This document shows positions 44,601 to 54,071 of a DNA stretch of 64,000 bases, piece after piece (the first letter of the stretch is position 1; each line of letters starts with the position of its first letter). Under the pieces are notes generated by a model. It searched no databases, was not told where the DNA came from, and saw nothing but the letters and a program-made list of their open reading frames with translations. The DNA lies in NCBI GenBank assembly GCA_019084245.1, contig JAHRFE010000036.1, positions 98,025 to 162,024 on the forward strand, in the 5' to 3' direction. The DNA comes from Hoeflea sp. (lineage in GTDB: Bacteria > Pseudomonadota > Alphaproteobacteria > Rhizobiales > Rhizobiaceae). The translations under genes were made by a program, and so were the position numbers.

Positions 44601-46850
44601 CTAGCCTGATGCGGCTCGTTTCAAGCCTGCCGCCGGCGTGTCTCGCAAAGTCGTTGCTTGACTCGTTGACAGCGGATCCGACGCACAAAATGAAATCGCC
44701 TGGCTGGGCGGCACCGGCATTCCGAGCAAGTAGCCTTGCGCCACATCGCATCCCTGTTCACGCAAGAGCGCGAACTGCTCTTCTGTCTCGATGCCTTCCG
44801 CAACCACTTCCATTCCGAGGTTGTGAGCCAGATTTATGATCGCACGGACAATAATAGAGTCCTCCGATGCGGACTGGATTTCCCGGACGAATGACTGGTC
44901 GATCTTGATCCGGTCCACAGGGAAGCGCTTGAGATGCGAAAGCGATGCATGGCCGGTCCCGAAATCATCGAGAGCGATCTTGACGCCAAGCTGGTGCAGT
45001 TCCTTCAGAGACAGCTCGATCTGGCTGCTGGCGCGGTCCAACAGCACGTTCTCGGTGACCTCGACCTCCAGCATTCCCGATTGAATCCCATACCGGTCCA
45101 GCATGGACGCGACGGTTTTCGTAAAGTCGGGCTGCTTGAGTTGGGACGCGGCAACATTGACCGCTATGCGACCCGGATCAAATCCACTGCCGCGAATGTC
45201 ACGCGCCATCGACAGAGCCTGCTCAAGCATGGCCTGGCCAAGCGGGATGATAAGACCGGTTTCTTCCGCGACGGGAATAAACTCCCCTGGCGATATGGTG
45301 CGGCCCTTGTGTTCCCAGCGCGCGAGGACTTCAAATCCGATATGGCGTCTCGTCTGGAAATCAACCTGGGTCTGGACTGCCATCCCGATCCGGTTGCCGG
45401 CCAAAGCCTCGCGAAGCGCATCCGTGGTTGCCTGCCGGCTTTCCACCCGCCGCTTTAAGACCGGATCGTAGAATTCCCAGACGCCGCGCCCTCGAGCCTT
45501 GGCCTGGTAGAGGGCTATGTCCGCATTCTTCAGCAGATCCTTCGGTGTGTTGCCATCGGCAGGAAAGAAGGTCACGCCCAGACTGCAGCCGGGACGAATT
45601 GTCCGGTGCCCCAGCACGACGGTCTCGCCGAGCCTCGCAAGCAGCTTTTTGAGAACCCTGTCGACATCGGCAGCGGTGGTGATGTTAGGCAGCATGACGG
45701 CGAACTCGTCGCCACCAATGCGCGCGATCGTATCGGACTTGCGCAAGACTTCTCTAAGTCGCCCGGCTATCTCGATCAGCAGTTTGTCACCTGCATCATG
45801 ACCGAGCGTATCATTGACATCCTTGAAATGATCCAGATCGATGAGAACAAGCGCCCCGGACAACTCGCCGCCTTTGCGGTCAGACAATGCCTTCGTGAGC
45901 AGATCACACAGCACGCTACGGTTGGCCAGTCCGGTGAGCGAATCTTGCTCCGCCTGGACCTTGATCGTTTTCTCCGCCTGCTTGATATCCGTGATGTCCG
46001 TGCAGATGCCAACTGTGTAGCCCGCGTTGGAACGGCGCTCCTGAACCTGCAGCCAGCGGCCATCTTTCAATTGCTGGATCAATGGACGCCCGGGACTGCT
46101 GTGCCGCTTGATGCGGTTCTCGATATAGGCTTCACGGGCTTTCTGACTGTCGGGCAGGTCCATGTACTGGTCGTTGTCGACGGCGATTTTGAGAAGTTCG
46201 GAAAACGAAGTCCCTTCAACCAGGTGGTCGGCTTTCGCAGTGTGATAAGTCTTATAGGCGGTGTTGAAATGAATTAGTTTATCCTGTGAATCGAATGCCA
46301 CCACCCCATCCGGAATCGTCTCCAGTAGCTCCCTCAGTAACTCTGCAGTATTTCTTCTTTTCTCTACTTCCTTCTGAAGCTCCTGTTCGATCTCTTTCCG
46401 AGCCGTGATGTCGTACCTGATCGAAACATATCCGATTATTTTTCCAAAAACGTTGCGCCTGGGAACGATGGTCGTGTCGACCCAATAGAAATCACCATGC
46501 TTGCCACGGTTGCGTATTTCGCCACGCCATGGTTGACCTCTCGATATTGTGCGCCACAAATCATCAAAGAATTCCCGATCATGATGAGATGAATTGATTA
46601 TCCTTATATTCGCCCCAATAAGCTCTGCTTCCGAATAACCGCTAATTTTGCAAAATTGCTCGTTCGCATAGTTGATTGTTCCGGATCTATCCGTGGCGGA
46701 TACGATTGTGTTCTGATCAAGAGCTTCCTTGTATGCACTCAGTTCATTGCGCGCCTCGAGATTGCTCATCACCCACGACGAATTCCCGTCAAAAGAAGCA
46801 GTGCTCGTAGATGAATGATTAATGCCTTCGTCAGTATTTTGCAGGGTCAT
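44601..46850 (-). CDS. PAS-PAS-GGDEF-EAL cyclic-di-GMP protein
   Basis: A 749-residue predicted diguanylate cyclase/phosphodiesterase. Two PAS domains (about 40-160 with a PAC tail FGKIIGYVSIRYDITARKE, and about 175-290 ending GICTDITDIKQAEK), then GGDEF (about 305-465, intact IARIGGDEFAVML) and EAL (about 480-730). The EAL motif reads FEVLARW, keeping the catalytic Glu; DDFGTGHASLSHLKRFPVD and KIDQSFV are present. No membrane helix, so cytoplasmic. The first PAS resembles oxygen/redox PAS domains. Placed after the oxygen-sensing receptor, it suggests joint control of motility. Confidence 0.9.
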   Translation of the reverse strand: MTLQNTDEGINHSSTSTASFDGNSSWVMSNLEARNELSAYKEALDQNTIVSATDRSGTINYANEQFCKISGYSEAELIGANIRIINSSHHDREFFDDLWRTISRGQPWRGEIRNRGKHGDFYWVDTTIVPRRNVFGKIIGYVSIRYDITARKEIEQELQKEVEKRRNTAELLRELLETIPDGVVAFDSQDKLIHFNTAYKTYHTAKADHLVEGTSFSELLKIAVDNDQYMDLPDSQKAREAYIENRIKRHSSPGRPLIQQLKDGRWLQVQERRSNAGYTVGICTDITDIKQAEKTIKVQAEQDSLTGLANRSVLCDLLTKALSDRKGGELSGALVLIDLDHFKDVNDTLGHDAGDKLLIEIAGRLREVLRKSDTIARIGGDEFAVMLPNITTAADVDRVLKKLLARLGETVVLGHRTIRPGCSLGVTFFPADGNTPKDLLKNADIALYQAKARGRGVWEFYDPVLKRRVESRQATTDALREALAGNRIGMAVQTQVDFQTRRHIGFEVLARWEHKGRTISPGEFIPVAEETGLIIPLGQAMLEQALSMARDIRGSGFDPGRIAVNVAASQLKQPDFTKTVASMLDRYGIQSGMLEVEVTENVLLDRASSQIELSLKELHQLGVKIALDDFGTGHASLSHLKRFPVDRIKIDQSFVREIQSASEDSIIVRAIINLAHNLGMEVVAEGIETEEQFALLREQGCDVAQGYLLGMPVPPSQAISFCASDPLSTSQATTLRDTPAAGLKRAASG

Positions 46851-46981
46851 GGGCTCGGCTCTCAGAGTCGGATTGAGTTAGAGATTTCTTTGAGCCATAA
46901 CGCTCATCTTAATAACCATACCGTACATATAAAACAGTTAACAAATTAATACTCACTTTCTTTTGCAAAGAACCATATTGT

Positions 46982-47764
46982 ATGCGACTCGAACTTCCCT
47001 GCTCCCGAAAGAGGTGGAATCAATTGGCAACAGAAATACGCGGCGACTTCGACACACGGAACAAGGTTATCCAGTCCGTACGTCCTGATGCAGTCCGCTT
47101 TCTAGAATCGCGGTCAATTGTCCGGCGCCTCTCGCAGGGGCAACTTGTCTATGCCGAAGCAGAACTTTTCACCCATGCGATTTTTCCGCATGAAGGTGTG
47201 ATCAGCCTGATGGCTCAGATGCAGGATGGTCGCAGCGTCGAGAAGGTTTCCGTTGGCAACGAGGGATTTATCGGGATTTCCTTCATCCTGGGCGGAGGAA
47301 AGGCCATCAGTGCGTCAGTCGTGCAGGTGCCCGGTTACGCTTCCTGGATTTCGATCGAGGATCTGGACCAGGCAATTGCAGAGTATCCCTGCGTCCGTGA
47401 CGCGATGATGGAATACGCAAAATCGCTGACCCTGCAATTGATGGAGTCCGTTGCCTGCAACAGCCTGCACCGGGCGGAGCAACGCGTTAGCAGATGGCTG
47501 CTCAACGCCCATGATCGTGTCCAATCCGATACATTCCAGTTGACCCAAGAAGCAATTTCAAAGGTCCTGGGCCTCCGTCGTGCGACCGTGAGTTCGATTT
47601 GCACGGCTTTGAAGGATCAGGGAGCAATCACCTATTCGCGGGGCAGCTTGACAATTACCGACCGCAAGCTGCTCGAAAGTAACGCGTGCGAATGCTATGA
47701 ACGTATCCGGTTGAGTTTCAAGAACAGTGGCAATTCAAGAATTCTCGGCCCAGACTCACCCTAA
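46982..47764 (+). CDS. Crp/Fnr-family transcription regulator
   Basis: A regulator of up to 260 residues: cyclic-nucleotide-type beta barrel (about 40-160: AIFPHEGVISLMAQMQDGRSVEKVSVGNEGFIG) and a winged helix (about 185-235: FQLTQEAISKVLGLRRATVSSICTALKDQGAITYSRG). There is no N-terminal cysteine cluster and no clear cyclic AMP pocket residues, so the ligand is unknown. ATG 46982 lacks a ribosome site, whereas GAGGTGG lies 6 bases before TTG 47024; the true start may be TTG (246 residues). Divergent from the PAS-GGDEF-EAL gene across an AT-rich 130 bp. Confidence 0.85.
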   Translation: MRLELPCSRKRWNQLATEIRGDFDTRNKVIQSVRPDAVRFLESRSIVRRLSQGQLVYAEAELFTHAIFPHEGVISLMAQMQDGRSVEKVSVGNEGFIGISFILGGGKAISASVVQVPGYASWISIEDLDQAIAEYPCVRDAMMEYAKSLTLQLMESVACNSLHRAEQRVSRWLLNAHDRVQSDTFQLTQEAISKVLGLRRATVSSICTALKDQGAITYSRGSLTITDRKLLESNACECYERIRLSFKNSGNSRILGPDSP

Positions 47765-47801
47765 GCCGAGAGTCTATGGATTGAAGCATTCTGGACGCTG
47801 T

Positions 47802-48170
47802 TCATGGCGCACATGTGCCAATCCGCACCGGCGCCTGTGCGGCAGAGCCGAGCTCCAGGCAACCGCCCGCATGGCACAGTTCCCAGGCCGAGACAGTCGC
47901 TCCGGAGGAGGCCAGAAGCAGTTCGGGCACCGGTGGCGCGTCCGGTGACCACACCCACCAGCCGTCTTCGAGCCGTGCGCCTTCGCCCGGATCCATGCCT
48001 GCGCCCGATCCCTTGATCCGCGCCTCGGTCAGCTGCAGCCCCTGCCCCGTCACAAGCCAGCTTTCTTCCCACGCGGTCTTTTCCACCGAATGGGTCCACG
48101 ACAGGGTGAACATCGTCGCAGCGATCATCAGCGTCTTGCCGCCGGCGGCGACACACAGGCCAAGCACCAT
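47802..48170 (-). CDS. DUF1850 domain protein, TRAP-associated
   Basis: A 122-residue protein with one N-terminal helix or signal (VLGLCVAAGGKTLMIAATMFTLSW). The conserved features are FTLSWTHSVEKTAWEESWLV and GAGMDPGEGARLEDGWWVW. DUF1850 proteins are routinely encoded with TAXI-type TRAP transporters; their role is unknown. The ATG follows the TRAP permease stop directly, so the genes are co-translated. Confidence 0.82.
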   Translation of the reverse strand: MVLGLCVAAGGKTLMIAATMFTLSWTHSVEKTAWEESWLVTGQGLQLTEARIKGSGAGMDPGEGARLEDGWWVWSPDAPPVPELLLASSGATVSAWELCHAGGCLELGSAAQAPVRIGTCAP

Positions 48171-50276
48171 CTAGGCGGCGGTCGCGCGGGCGCGCATCTG
48201 GCGCCAGGCCAGGAATGCGAACAGCGCCGCCAGCGCAAACCCGATCTCGTCGGTCACCGGCAGCGCCGCGACCAGCGTGAAGGCGGCGACCATCGCCAGG
48301 CCGCGCATCGGCCAGCCGAGACGCCCCCCGAGAAAGCCGATCACAGCAGCCCCCCACAACCCGATCGCCAGCACCACCTTGGCGACAATGTAAATCACCG
48401 CAGGGATATAGCCGATCTGGGCCGCCAGCGGCCCGCCGTCCTGCAGCATCAGCGCCGGTGTGTAGACCGCCATGAACGGGATGACGAAGCCCGCGGCAGC
48501 CACCTTGATTGCCTCCATCGAGATCTTCAGGCCGTTCTCCTTGGCAATCGGCGCAGCGGCAAAGCAGGCGAGCGCCACCGGCGGCGTCAGGTCGGCGAGA
48601 ATGCCGAAATAGAACACGAACATGTGGCTTACGATCAGCGGCACGCCGAGTTCCAAGAGCGCCGGCCCGGCAATCGACGAGGTGATGATGTAGTTGGGAA
48701 TGGTGGGGATGCCCATCCCAAGCACGATGCAGGTGATCATCGTCAGCACCAGCGACAGGAACAGGCTGTTCTGGCCAACCGCGACGATGAACTGCCCGAA
48801 GGTGTTGGCCGCGCCCGTCAACGTCATGGTGCCGATGATGATTCCGACCACCGCACAGGCGACCCCCACAGGCAGCGCGGTCTTGGCCCCGTCGGCCAGC
48901 GCATCGCGGCAGATGGCAAGCGTTTCGCGGCCGCCCTTCGAAAGCGCGTTCCAGGCAATCAGCGCCAGCACTGCGGCGAGGATCACCATGATGCCGAACT
49001 GCAAGAACGCCGCCGCAACAAGCCCGAGCCCGACCCAGAAGATCAGCCGGATCACACCCGAAGGCAGTCCCAGCGCAATCGATCCGCCCAGGATCAGCAG
49101 CACCGTCAGCGCCAGGCCCACGGTTCCGGCAAACAGCGGCGTATAGCCCGAGAACAACAGATAGATCAGCATCAGGAGCGGCAGCACCAGGAACCATTGC
49201 TCCCGAAGCGCCTTCAGCGGCGACGGCAACTCGTCCTTCGGCAGGCCGACCAGGTTGTGCTTGCCCGCCTCCAGATGCACCATCCAGAACGCGGAGGCGA
49301 AATAGAGCATCGCCGGAATGATCGCCGCCTGCACAACCTCGTAATATTCGACGCCCAGAGTCTCGGCCATGATGAAGGCCACCGCCCCCATCACCGGCGG
49401 CATCAGCTGCCCGCCCATCGACGAGGTCGATTCCACCCCGCCGGCAAAGGCCGCGCGGTAGCCGAACTTCTTCATCAGCGGAATCGTGAACTGCCCGGTG
49501 GTCACCACATTTGCGACGCCGGACCCCGAGATTGTGCCCATCAGGCCCGACGAGATCACCGAAACCTTGGCAGCACCCCCGCGCTTGTGGCCGACCAGGC
49601 CAAGCGACACGTCGGTGAACAGCTGGATCATGCCAGCCTTTTCAAGGAAAGCGCCGAACAGGATGAACAGGAAGATGAAGCTCGAGGAGACAAAGATCGG
49701 AATGCCGTAGATGCCCTCGGTGCCATAGGCCATGTGGTCGATGACCTGGGCGAAATCATAGCCGCGATGGTCGAGCGGCGCCGGCAGATATTCGCCGAAC
49801 AGGCAATAGGCCAGGAACGCGCCGCAGATGATCGGCAGCGCCGGCCCCATGATCACCCAGGCGGCGAGAAAGACTGTGCCAAGCGCGATTACGCCCAGCA
49901 CGATATCGCGCGTCAGCGGATCGCCCGCGCGCAGCAGAAGTTCGGTGTATTCAAACCATTGATAGAGCGCGACCACGACGCCCAGTCCGGCCAGCACCCA
50001 GGCCGCGGTCTTGAGCAGCGGACCGGCCTTGCGCGCCGCCGCCACCAGCGGAAAGGTGAGCAGCATGAGGAAGCCGACATGGATGGCGCGCACCACCTGG
50101 CTGGCAAAATCGATGATGTGGGCGGCGGTGGCGATCTGGAACACCGAGAAGGAAAGCGCGATCCAGAACAGCAGGCGGCCTTCGCGCGTCTTCGGGAAAC
50201 TCTCCGCCAGGGGATCATGCAGACCGAGATCGGGCCTCTCCGCCGGCGCGTGATGCGGCGTCTGGTCATGAAGCAT
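48171..50276 (-). CDS. TRAP transporter fused 4TM/12TM permease
   Basis: A 701-residue permease in which the small (DctQ-like) and large (DctM-like) membrane parts are fused, typical of TAXI systems. About 17-18 helices are visible. LMGTISGSGVANVVTTGQFTIPLMKKFGY near residue 245 and VLGMGIPTIPNYIITSSIAGPAL near 525 are the two DctM transport motifs. GGAGG precedes ATG 50276. Sodium-driven uptake of an organic acid is expected. Confidence 0.9.
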   Translation of the reverse strand: MLHDQTPHHAPAERPDLGLHDPLAESFPKTREGRLLFWIALSFSVFQIATAAHIIDFASQVVRAIHVGFLMLLTFPLVAAARKAGPLLKTAAWVLAGLGVVVALYQWFEYTELLLRAGDPLTRDIVLGVIALGTVFLAAWVIMGPALPIICGAFLAYCLFGEYLPAPLDHRGYDFAQVIDHMAYGTEGIYGIPIFVSSSFIFLFILFGAFLEKAGMIQLFTDVSLGLVGHKRGGAAKVSVISSGLMGTISGSGVANVVTTGQFTIPLMKKFGYRAAFAGGVESTSSMGGQLMPPVMGAVAFIMAETLGVEYYEVVQAAIIPAMLYFASAFWMVHLEAGKHNLVGLPKDELPSPLKALREQWFLVLPLLMLIYLLFSGYTPLFAGTVGLALTVLLILGGSIALGLPSGVIRLIFWVGLGLVAAAFLQFGIMVILAAVLALIAWNALSKGGRETLAICRDALADGAKTALPVGVACAVVGIIIGTMTLTGAANTFGQFIVAVGQNSLFLSLVLTMITCIVLGMGIPTIPNYIITSSIAGPALLELGVPLIVSHMFVFYFGILADLTPPVALACFAAAPIAKENGLKISMEAIKVAAAGFVIPFMAVYTPALMLQDGGPLAAQIGYIPAVIYIVAKVVLAIGLWGAAVIGFLGGRLGWPMRGLAMVAAFTLVAALPVTDEIGFALAALFAFLAWRQMRARATAA

Positions 50277-50310
50277 GCGATGTCCTCCCCAACACGCTAA
50301 GGCGTAATGC

Positions 50311-50336
50311 GGCGGGACCGTCTCTGCGATCCCGCC
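50311..50336 (-). terminator. Hairpin upstream of the TRAP permease gene
   Basis: GGCGGGA (50311-50317) and TCCCGCC (50330-50336). With the hairpin at 50353-50372 it separates the binding-protein gene from the permease gene. No strong U-run; likely mRNA stabiliser or partial terminator favouring the binding protein. Confidence 0.5.
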
Positions 50337-50352
50337 GTTTCAACACAATGTC

Positions 50353-50372
50353 AGTCCGGGTTTGCCCGGACT
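50353..50372 (-). terminator. Hairpin at the TAXI gene 3' end
   Basis: AGTCCGGG (50353-50360), loop TTTG, CCCGGACT (50365-50372), overlapping the first base of the TAXI stop codon complement. Works with the next hairpin as above. Confidence 0.5.
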
Positions 50373-51328
50373 TACATCATGCCTTTTTCCTTGTAGTAGC
50401 GCTCGGCGCCCGGATGCAGCGGCACCGGCATGCCGTTGAGTGCGTTTTCAAGCTTGATCTGCTTGGCGGCATTGTGGGCGGCTTCGAGCTCCGGCAGGTT
50501 TTCGTAGAGCTGCTTGGTCATCTCATAGGCAAGGTCGTCGCTGACATCGGAATGGGTGACGAGGAAGTTGACCACGGCGACCGTCTGAACGTCGGCGTCC
50601 TGGCCCGTATAGGTGCCGGCCGGGATGGTTGCCGCAATATACGGCGCGCCTAGCGCTGCCACCACATCCTCGGGCACCGCCACCATCTGGATGTCGACCG
50701 AGGTCGAAAGGTCCTTGATCGACGACACGCCGAGACCGGCCGACTGCAGCGTCGCATCGAGCTGGCGGTTCTTGATCAGCTCGACCGATTCCGCAAACGG
50801 CAGGTATTCGGTCTTCGACAGATCGTCATAGGTCATGCCGGCAGCCGCGAAAATGGCGCGGGCATTGAGTTCGGTGCCCGATTTGGCAGCGCCCACGGAC
50901 AGACCCTTGCCCTTCAGCCCGGCGAGATCGGTGATGCCGGATTCCTTCGAGGCGACGATCTGGATGTAGTTGGGGTAGACCGCCGAAATGCCACGCAGCT
51001 TGTCGAGCGGCGCCTTGAAGCCGGCTTCCGCATCGCCTTCCCAGGCGAGCTTGACGGAATCGCCCAGCGCCAGCGCGAGTTCGCCCTTGCCCTGCTGCAA
51101 CAGGTTGAGGTTTTCAACCGACGCCTTGGTCGACTGCACCTGGGTGCGCACGCCCTCGATCTTGTCGGCATAGATCTTCGACAGGCCGACACCGAGCGGA
51201 TAATAGACGCCCGAGGTGCCGCCGGTCAGGATATTGACGAACTGGTCGGCCTTGGCGGGCGCCAGCGACAGGCCCATGGCGGTTGCGGCCATAAGGGTGA
51301 CAAGACTTCTGCGATTGATATTGATCAT
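50372..51328 (-). CDS. TAXI-family TRAP substrate-binding protein
   Basis: The 318-residue periplasmic binding protein of the TRAP system. Signal peptide 1-27 (to PAKADQ). TAXI features: FVNILTGGTSGVYYPLGVGLSKIY near residue 30, STKASVENLNLLQQGKGELALALGD near 67, and GLKGKGLSVGAAKSGTELNARAIFAAAGM near 138. GGAGGAG precedes ATG 51328. First gene of the binding protein-permease-DUF1850 operon. Glutamate-like or other carboxylate ligand is usual for the family but not determinable. Confidence 0.9.
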   Translation of the reverse strand: MININRRSLVTLMAATAMGLSLAPAKADQFVNILTGGTSGVYYPLGVGLSKIYADKIEGVRTQVQSTKASVENLNLLQQGKGELALALGDSVKLAWEGDAEAGFKAPLDKLRGISAVYPNYIQIVASKESGITDLAGLKGKGLSVGAAKSGTELNARAIFAAAGMTYDDLSKTEYLPFAESVELIKNRQLDATLQSAGLGVSSIKDLSTSVDIQMVAVPEDVVAALGAPYIAATIPAGTYTGQDADVQTVAVVNFLVTHSDVSDDLAYEMTKQLYENLPELEAAHNAAKQIKLENALNGMPVPLHPGAERYYKEKGMM

Positions 51329-51806
51329 CGGGTTCTCCTCCGTGTTTTAACATGTGAGCGGCGGCTCTCCCCCGCAACGCTTCTGTCCTTTTTAACGATT
51401 GCGATCCTGAGGTCAAACCAAACCGCCAGAGTTCGGGCGCCCCGCGGACCGGACATTCATAACTGTCGGTTTTTCGGCAGATAGCAAGCCGCACCTGATA
51501 AATCCTGGCGCGGCCCGCCCGGCAAGACCGAACGAATTTGCCAACTGGCAGACCCGTTCCGACCGGCGCAAGCGCGCCAACCGCCACCCCGTCGAACCAT
51601 CCAGGCGCGTGTTGACGGCGGAAGGTCATGAAGCCCCAGGTCGGGCAACGTCTGGTCTTTCTTCCCCGCCCGGTCAGACCGCCCTCATTTACCAATTGCC
51701 CGAAAAGTAGACTTCCCCGGATTTCCCGTATTGTTCCGTCTTGTGAAAGCAGCCTTCAACTGGCACGTTGCCTCTGTATGATTCACACTGCATGGGGAGA
51801 GCGCGC
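51329..51806. other. Gene-free stretch between the TRAP operon and the DUF1508 gene
   Basis: 478 bp of divergent upstream sequence. Short frames on both strands show no domain or ribosome site. Presumably holds both promoters; no clear operator or RNA gene seen. Confidence 0.5.
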
Positions 51807-51983
51807 ATGGCTCATAAATTCGAAATCTACAAGGACAAGGCAGGCGAATTCCGGGTTCGCTTCAAGTACAACAGCGAAATCATGTTTTCGACCGAAGGCT
51901 ATTCGAGCAAGGCCAGCGCTCAGAACGCCATCGATTCCATCAAGAAGAACGGCCCCGAGGCCCCCGTCGAAGACAACAGCTGA
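51807..51983 (+). CDS. DUF1508 (YegP/UPF0339) small protein
   Basis: A 58-residue single-repeat protein: FEIYKDKAGEFRVRFKYNSEIMFSTEGYSSKASAQNAIDSIKKN is the complete DUF1508 unit. E. coli YegP has two such repeats; one repeat is common in alphaproteobacteria. Function unknown. GGGGAG 7 bases before ATG 51807 decides the start over 51768. It is followed at once by an inverted-repeat element. Confidence 0.85.
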   Translation: MAHKFEIYKDKAGEFRVRFKYNSEIMFSTEGYSSKASAQNAIDSIKKNGPEAPVEDNS

Positions 51984-51988
51984 GTGAA

Positions 51989-52071
51989 GTCGGGGACAGT
52001 TTACTTTTTCGCGGAATAGTCGTATTGTCTATACATGCAATCTCTACGCGAAAAAGTAAACTGTCCCCGAC
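51989..52071. repeat. GGGGACAG-type inverted-repeat element, copy 1
   Basis: A perfect 25-bp inverted repeat (51989-52013 against 52047-52071) with arms reading GTCGGGGACAGTTTACTTTT and onward, loop of 33 bases. It lies between convergent genes. Related cores are at 59575-59598 and 62338-62388. This type resembles REP-like sequences mobilised by Y1 transposases, which is inference. Confidence 0.75.
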
Positions 52072-52078
52072 ATTGCCA

Positions 52079-52681
52079 TCATTCACACACCGCCGGCAAT
52101 CCTCCGATCACCAGATCGGCCACGATGTCCGCATAGGCGTCACGGTCGATCGGGCCGCCGGGCTTGTGCCAGAGATAGAACCAGTTGAGCATGCCGAACA
52201 CCGACATGGTCACCGGCCCGACCAGGTCCGGCCGGTCGAAAAACCGCTCGGGCTCGATCGCCCGAACGGCCTCGGACATGGATGTCACCAGCCGCCGCTG
52301 CAGCGCGCGCAGGTGGCGCTGGTCATCCTCGGGCAGCGAGGTCAGCGCCTCGAGTTGCACCTTGTGTTCGGCATCGGAATCCCGGTAGGCGACCAGGATC
52401 GCCTTGATCAGCGCGCGCAGCCGCGTCTGCGGCGTGCCCGGCTCGGCTGCCGCCGCCTCCACCACCGTCACCAGCGCCGTCAGATGCGTGTCGAGGATGT
52501 CGAACAGCAGCGCATCCTTGGACGGATAATAGTGATAGATCAGCGCCTTGGAGACGCCGCAGGCCTCCGCCAGTCTGCCCATCGAGGCCCGGTCGAAACC
52601 GTGCTCGGCAAAGAAGCTGGCGGCGGTGTGCAGGATCGCCTCGCGCTTGGCTTCATGGTCCTTGGCGATGGTCCGCGCCAT
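52079..52681 (-). CDS. paaR: TetR-family regulator of phenylacetate catabolism (PaaR-like)
   Basis: A 200-residue repressor at the end of the paaG-I-K-R operon. The DNA-binding helix region is about 12-60 (ILHTAASFFAEHGFDRASMGRLAEACGVSKALIYHYYPSKDALL). PaaR proteins of alpha- and betaproteobacteria respond to phenylacetyl-CoA and repress paa genes; position rather than a unique motif supports the name. It starts 3 bp after the paaK stop. The likely operator is 55339-55350. Confidence 0.82.
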   Translation of the reverse strand: MARTIAKDHEAKREAILHTAASFFAEHGFDRASMGRLAEACGVSKALIYHYYPSKDALLFDILDTHLTALVTVVEAAAAEPGTPQTRLRALIKAILVAYRDSDAEHKVQLEALTSLPEDDQRHLRALQRRLVTSMSEAVRAIEPERFFDRPDLVGPVTMSVFGMLNWFYLWHKPGGPIDRDAYADIVADLVIGGLPAVCE

Positions 52682-52684
52682 GGC

Positions 52685-53995
52685 TCAGGCCTTCGGCCGG
52701 TTGTCGACCACGCGCTTGGCCTTGCCCTCGGAGCGCGCCACCTGGCCCGGTTCCGTCACGTCGATCCGGGCGCTGACGCCCACCGTGCTCTTGATATGAT
52801 GCGCCAGTTCCCGCGCCGAAGCCGCCCGCGCCTCCGCATCGGCCGCAGCGAGAGTGCATTCGACATGCACGGTCATGTCGTCCATCCGCCCGGTGCGGCT
52901 CAATTCAATCTGGAAATGCGGCGCCAGCCCTGCGCATTTCAAAATCTGTTCCTCGATCTGGGTCGGAAACACATTGACGCCGCGCAGGATGATCATGTCG
53001 TCCGACCGCCCGGTGATCTTCTCCATCCGCCGCATCGAGCGCGCGGTGCCGGGCAGCAGCCGCGTCAGGTCGCGGGTGCGGTAGCGCACCATCGGCAGCG
53101 CCTCCTTGGAGAGCGTGGTGAACACCAGTTCCCCCATCTCCCCGTCCGGCAACACCTCGCCGGTGACCGGGTCGATGATCTCGGGATAGAAATGGTCTTC
53201 CCAGATATGCAGCCCGTCCTTGGTCTCGACGCATTCATTGGCGACGCCCGGCCCCATGATTTCCGAAAGCCCGTAGATGTCGACCGCGTGCATGTCGAAG
53301 GCCTGCTCGATCTCGCTGCGCATCGAATTGGTCCAGGGCTCGGCGCCGAAGATGCCGACGGCGAGCGAACTCTCGCGCGGATCGATGCCCTTGCGGCGGA
53401 ACTCGTCGAGGATCGAGAGCATGTAGGACGGCGTCACCATGATCACGCGCGGCTTGAAATCGTCGATCAGCGACACCTGCCGCTCGGTCATGCCGCCCGA
53501 CACCGGCACCACCGTGCAGCCAAGCCGCTCCGCGCCGTAATGCGCGCCGAGCCCGCCTGTGAACAGCCCGTAGCCATAGGCAACATGGACGATATCGCCC
53601 GGCCGTCCGCCCGAAGCCCTGATCGAGCGCGCCACGAGATCCGACCAGATGTCGATGTCGCGCGCGGTATAGCCTACAACCGTCGGCTTGCCGGTGGTGC
53701 CCGACGAGCCGTGCAGCCGCGCGATCTTGTCGCGCGGCACGGCGAACATGCCGAAGGGGTAATTGTCCCGCAGGTCATGCTTGGTGGTGAACGGAAATTT
53801 TGAGAGATCAGAAAGCGTCTTGAGATCGTCCGGATGCACGCCCTTTTCGTCAAACGACGCGCGGTAATGCGGCACATTCTCATAGGCATGCGCCAGCGAC
53901 CATTTCATGCGGCTGAGTTGCGTTGCAGCGATCTCGTCGCGCGAGGCGATCTCGATCGGTTCCAGACTGGCCTTGTCAGGCGTCAAATCAAGCAT
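52685..53995 (-). CDS. paaK: Phenylacetate-CoA ligase PaaK
   Basis: Activates phenylacetate to phenylacetyl-CoA with ATP. The 436-residue adenylate-forming enzyme has RLHGSSGTTGKPTVVGYT near residue 93, the AYGYGLFTGGLGAHYGAERLG block near 140, AVDIYGLSEIMGPGVANEC near 235 and the C-terminal hinge GRSDDMIILRGVNVFPTQIEEQ near 330. AGGAGA precedes ATG 53995; the frame to 54136 is not needed. Full length for PaaK. Confidence 0.95.
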   Translation of the reverse strand: MLDLTPDKASLEPIEIASRDEIAATQLSRMKWSLAHAYENVPHYRASFDEKGVHPDDLKTLSDLSKFPFTTKHDLRDNYPFGMFAVPRDKIARLHGSSGTTGKPTVVGYTARDIDIWSDLVARSIRASGGRPGDIVHVAYGYGLFTGGLGAHYGAERLGCTVVPVSGGMTERQVSLIDDFKPRVIMVTPSYMLSILDEFRRKGIDPRESSLAVGIFGAEPWTNSMRSEIEQAFDMHAVDIYGLSEIMGPGVANECVETKDGLHIWEDHFYPEIIDPVTGEVLPDGEMGELVFTTLSKEALPMVRYRTRDLTRLLPGTARSMRRMEKITGRSDDMIILRGVNVFPTQIEEQILKCAGLAPHFQIELSRTGRMDDMTVHVECTLAAADAEARAASARELAHHIKSTVGVSARIDVTEPGQVARSEGKAKRVVDNRPKA

Positions 53996-54071
53996 TGGTT
54001 TCTCCTGCACTCCCCGGGCCTGCGGCTCGCTCCAGCCCCGCGCCCTCCAAAACTCTTTCCGTTTCTGCCGC

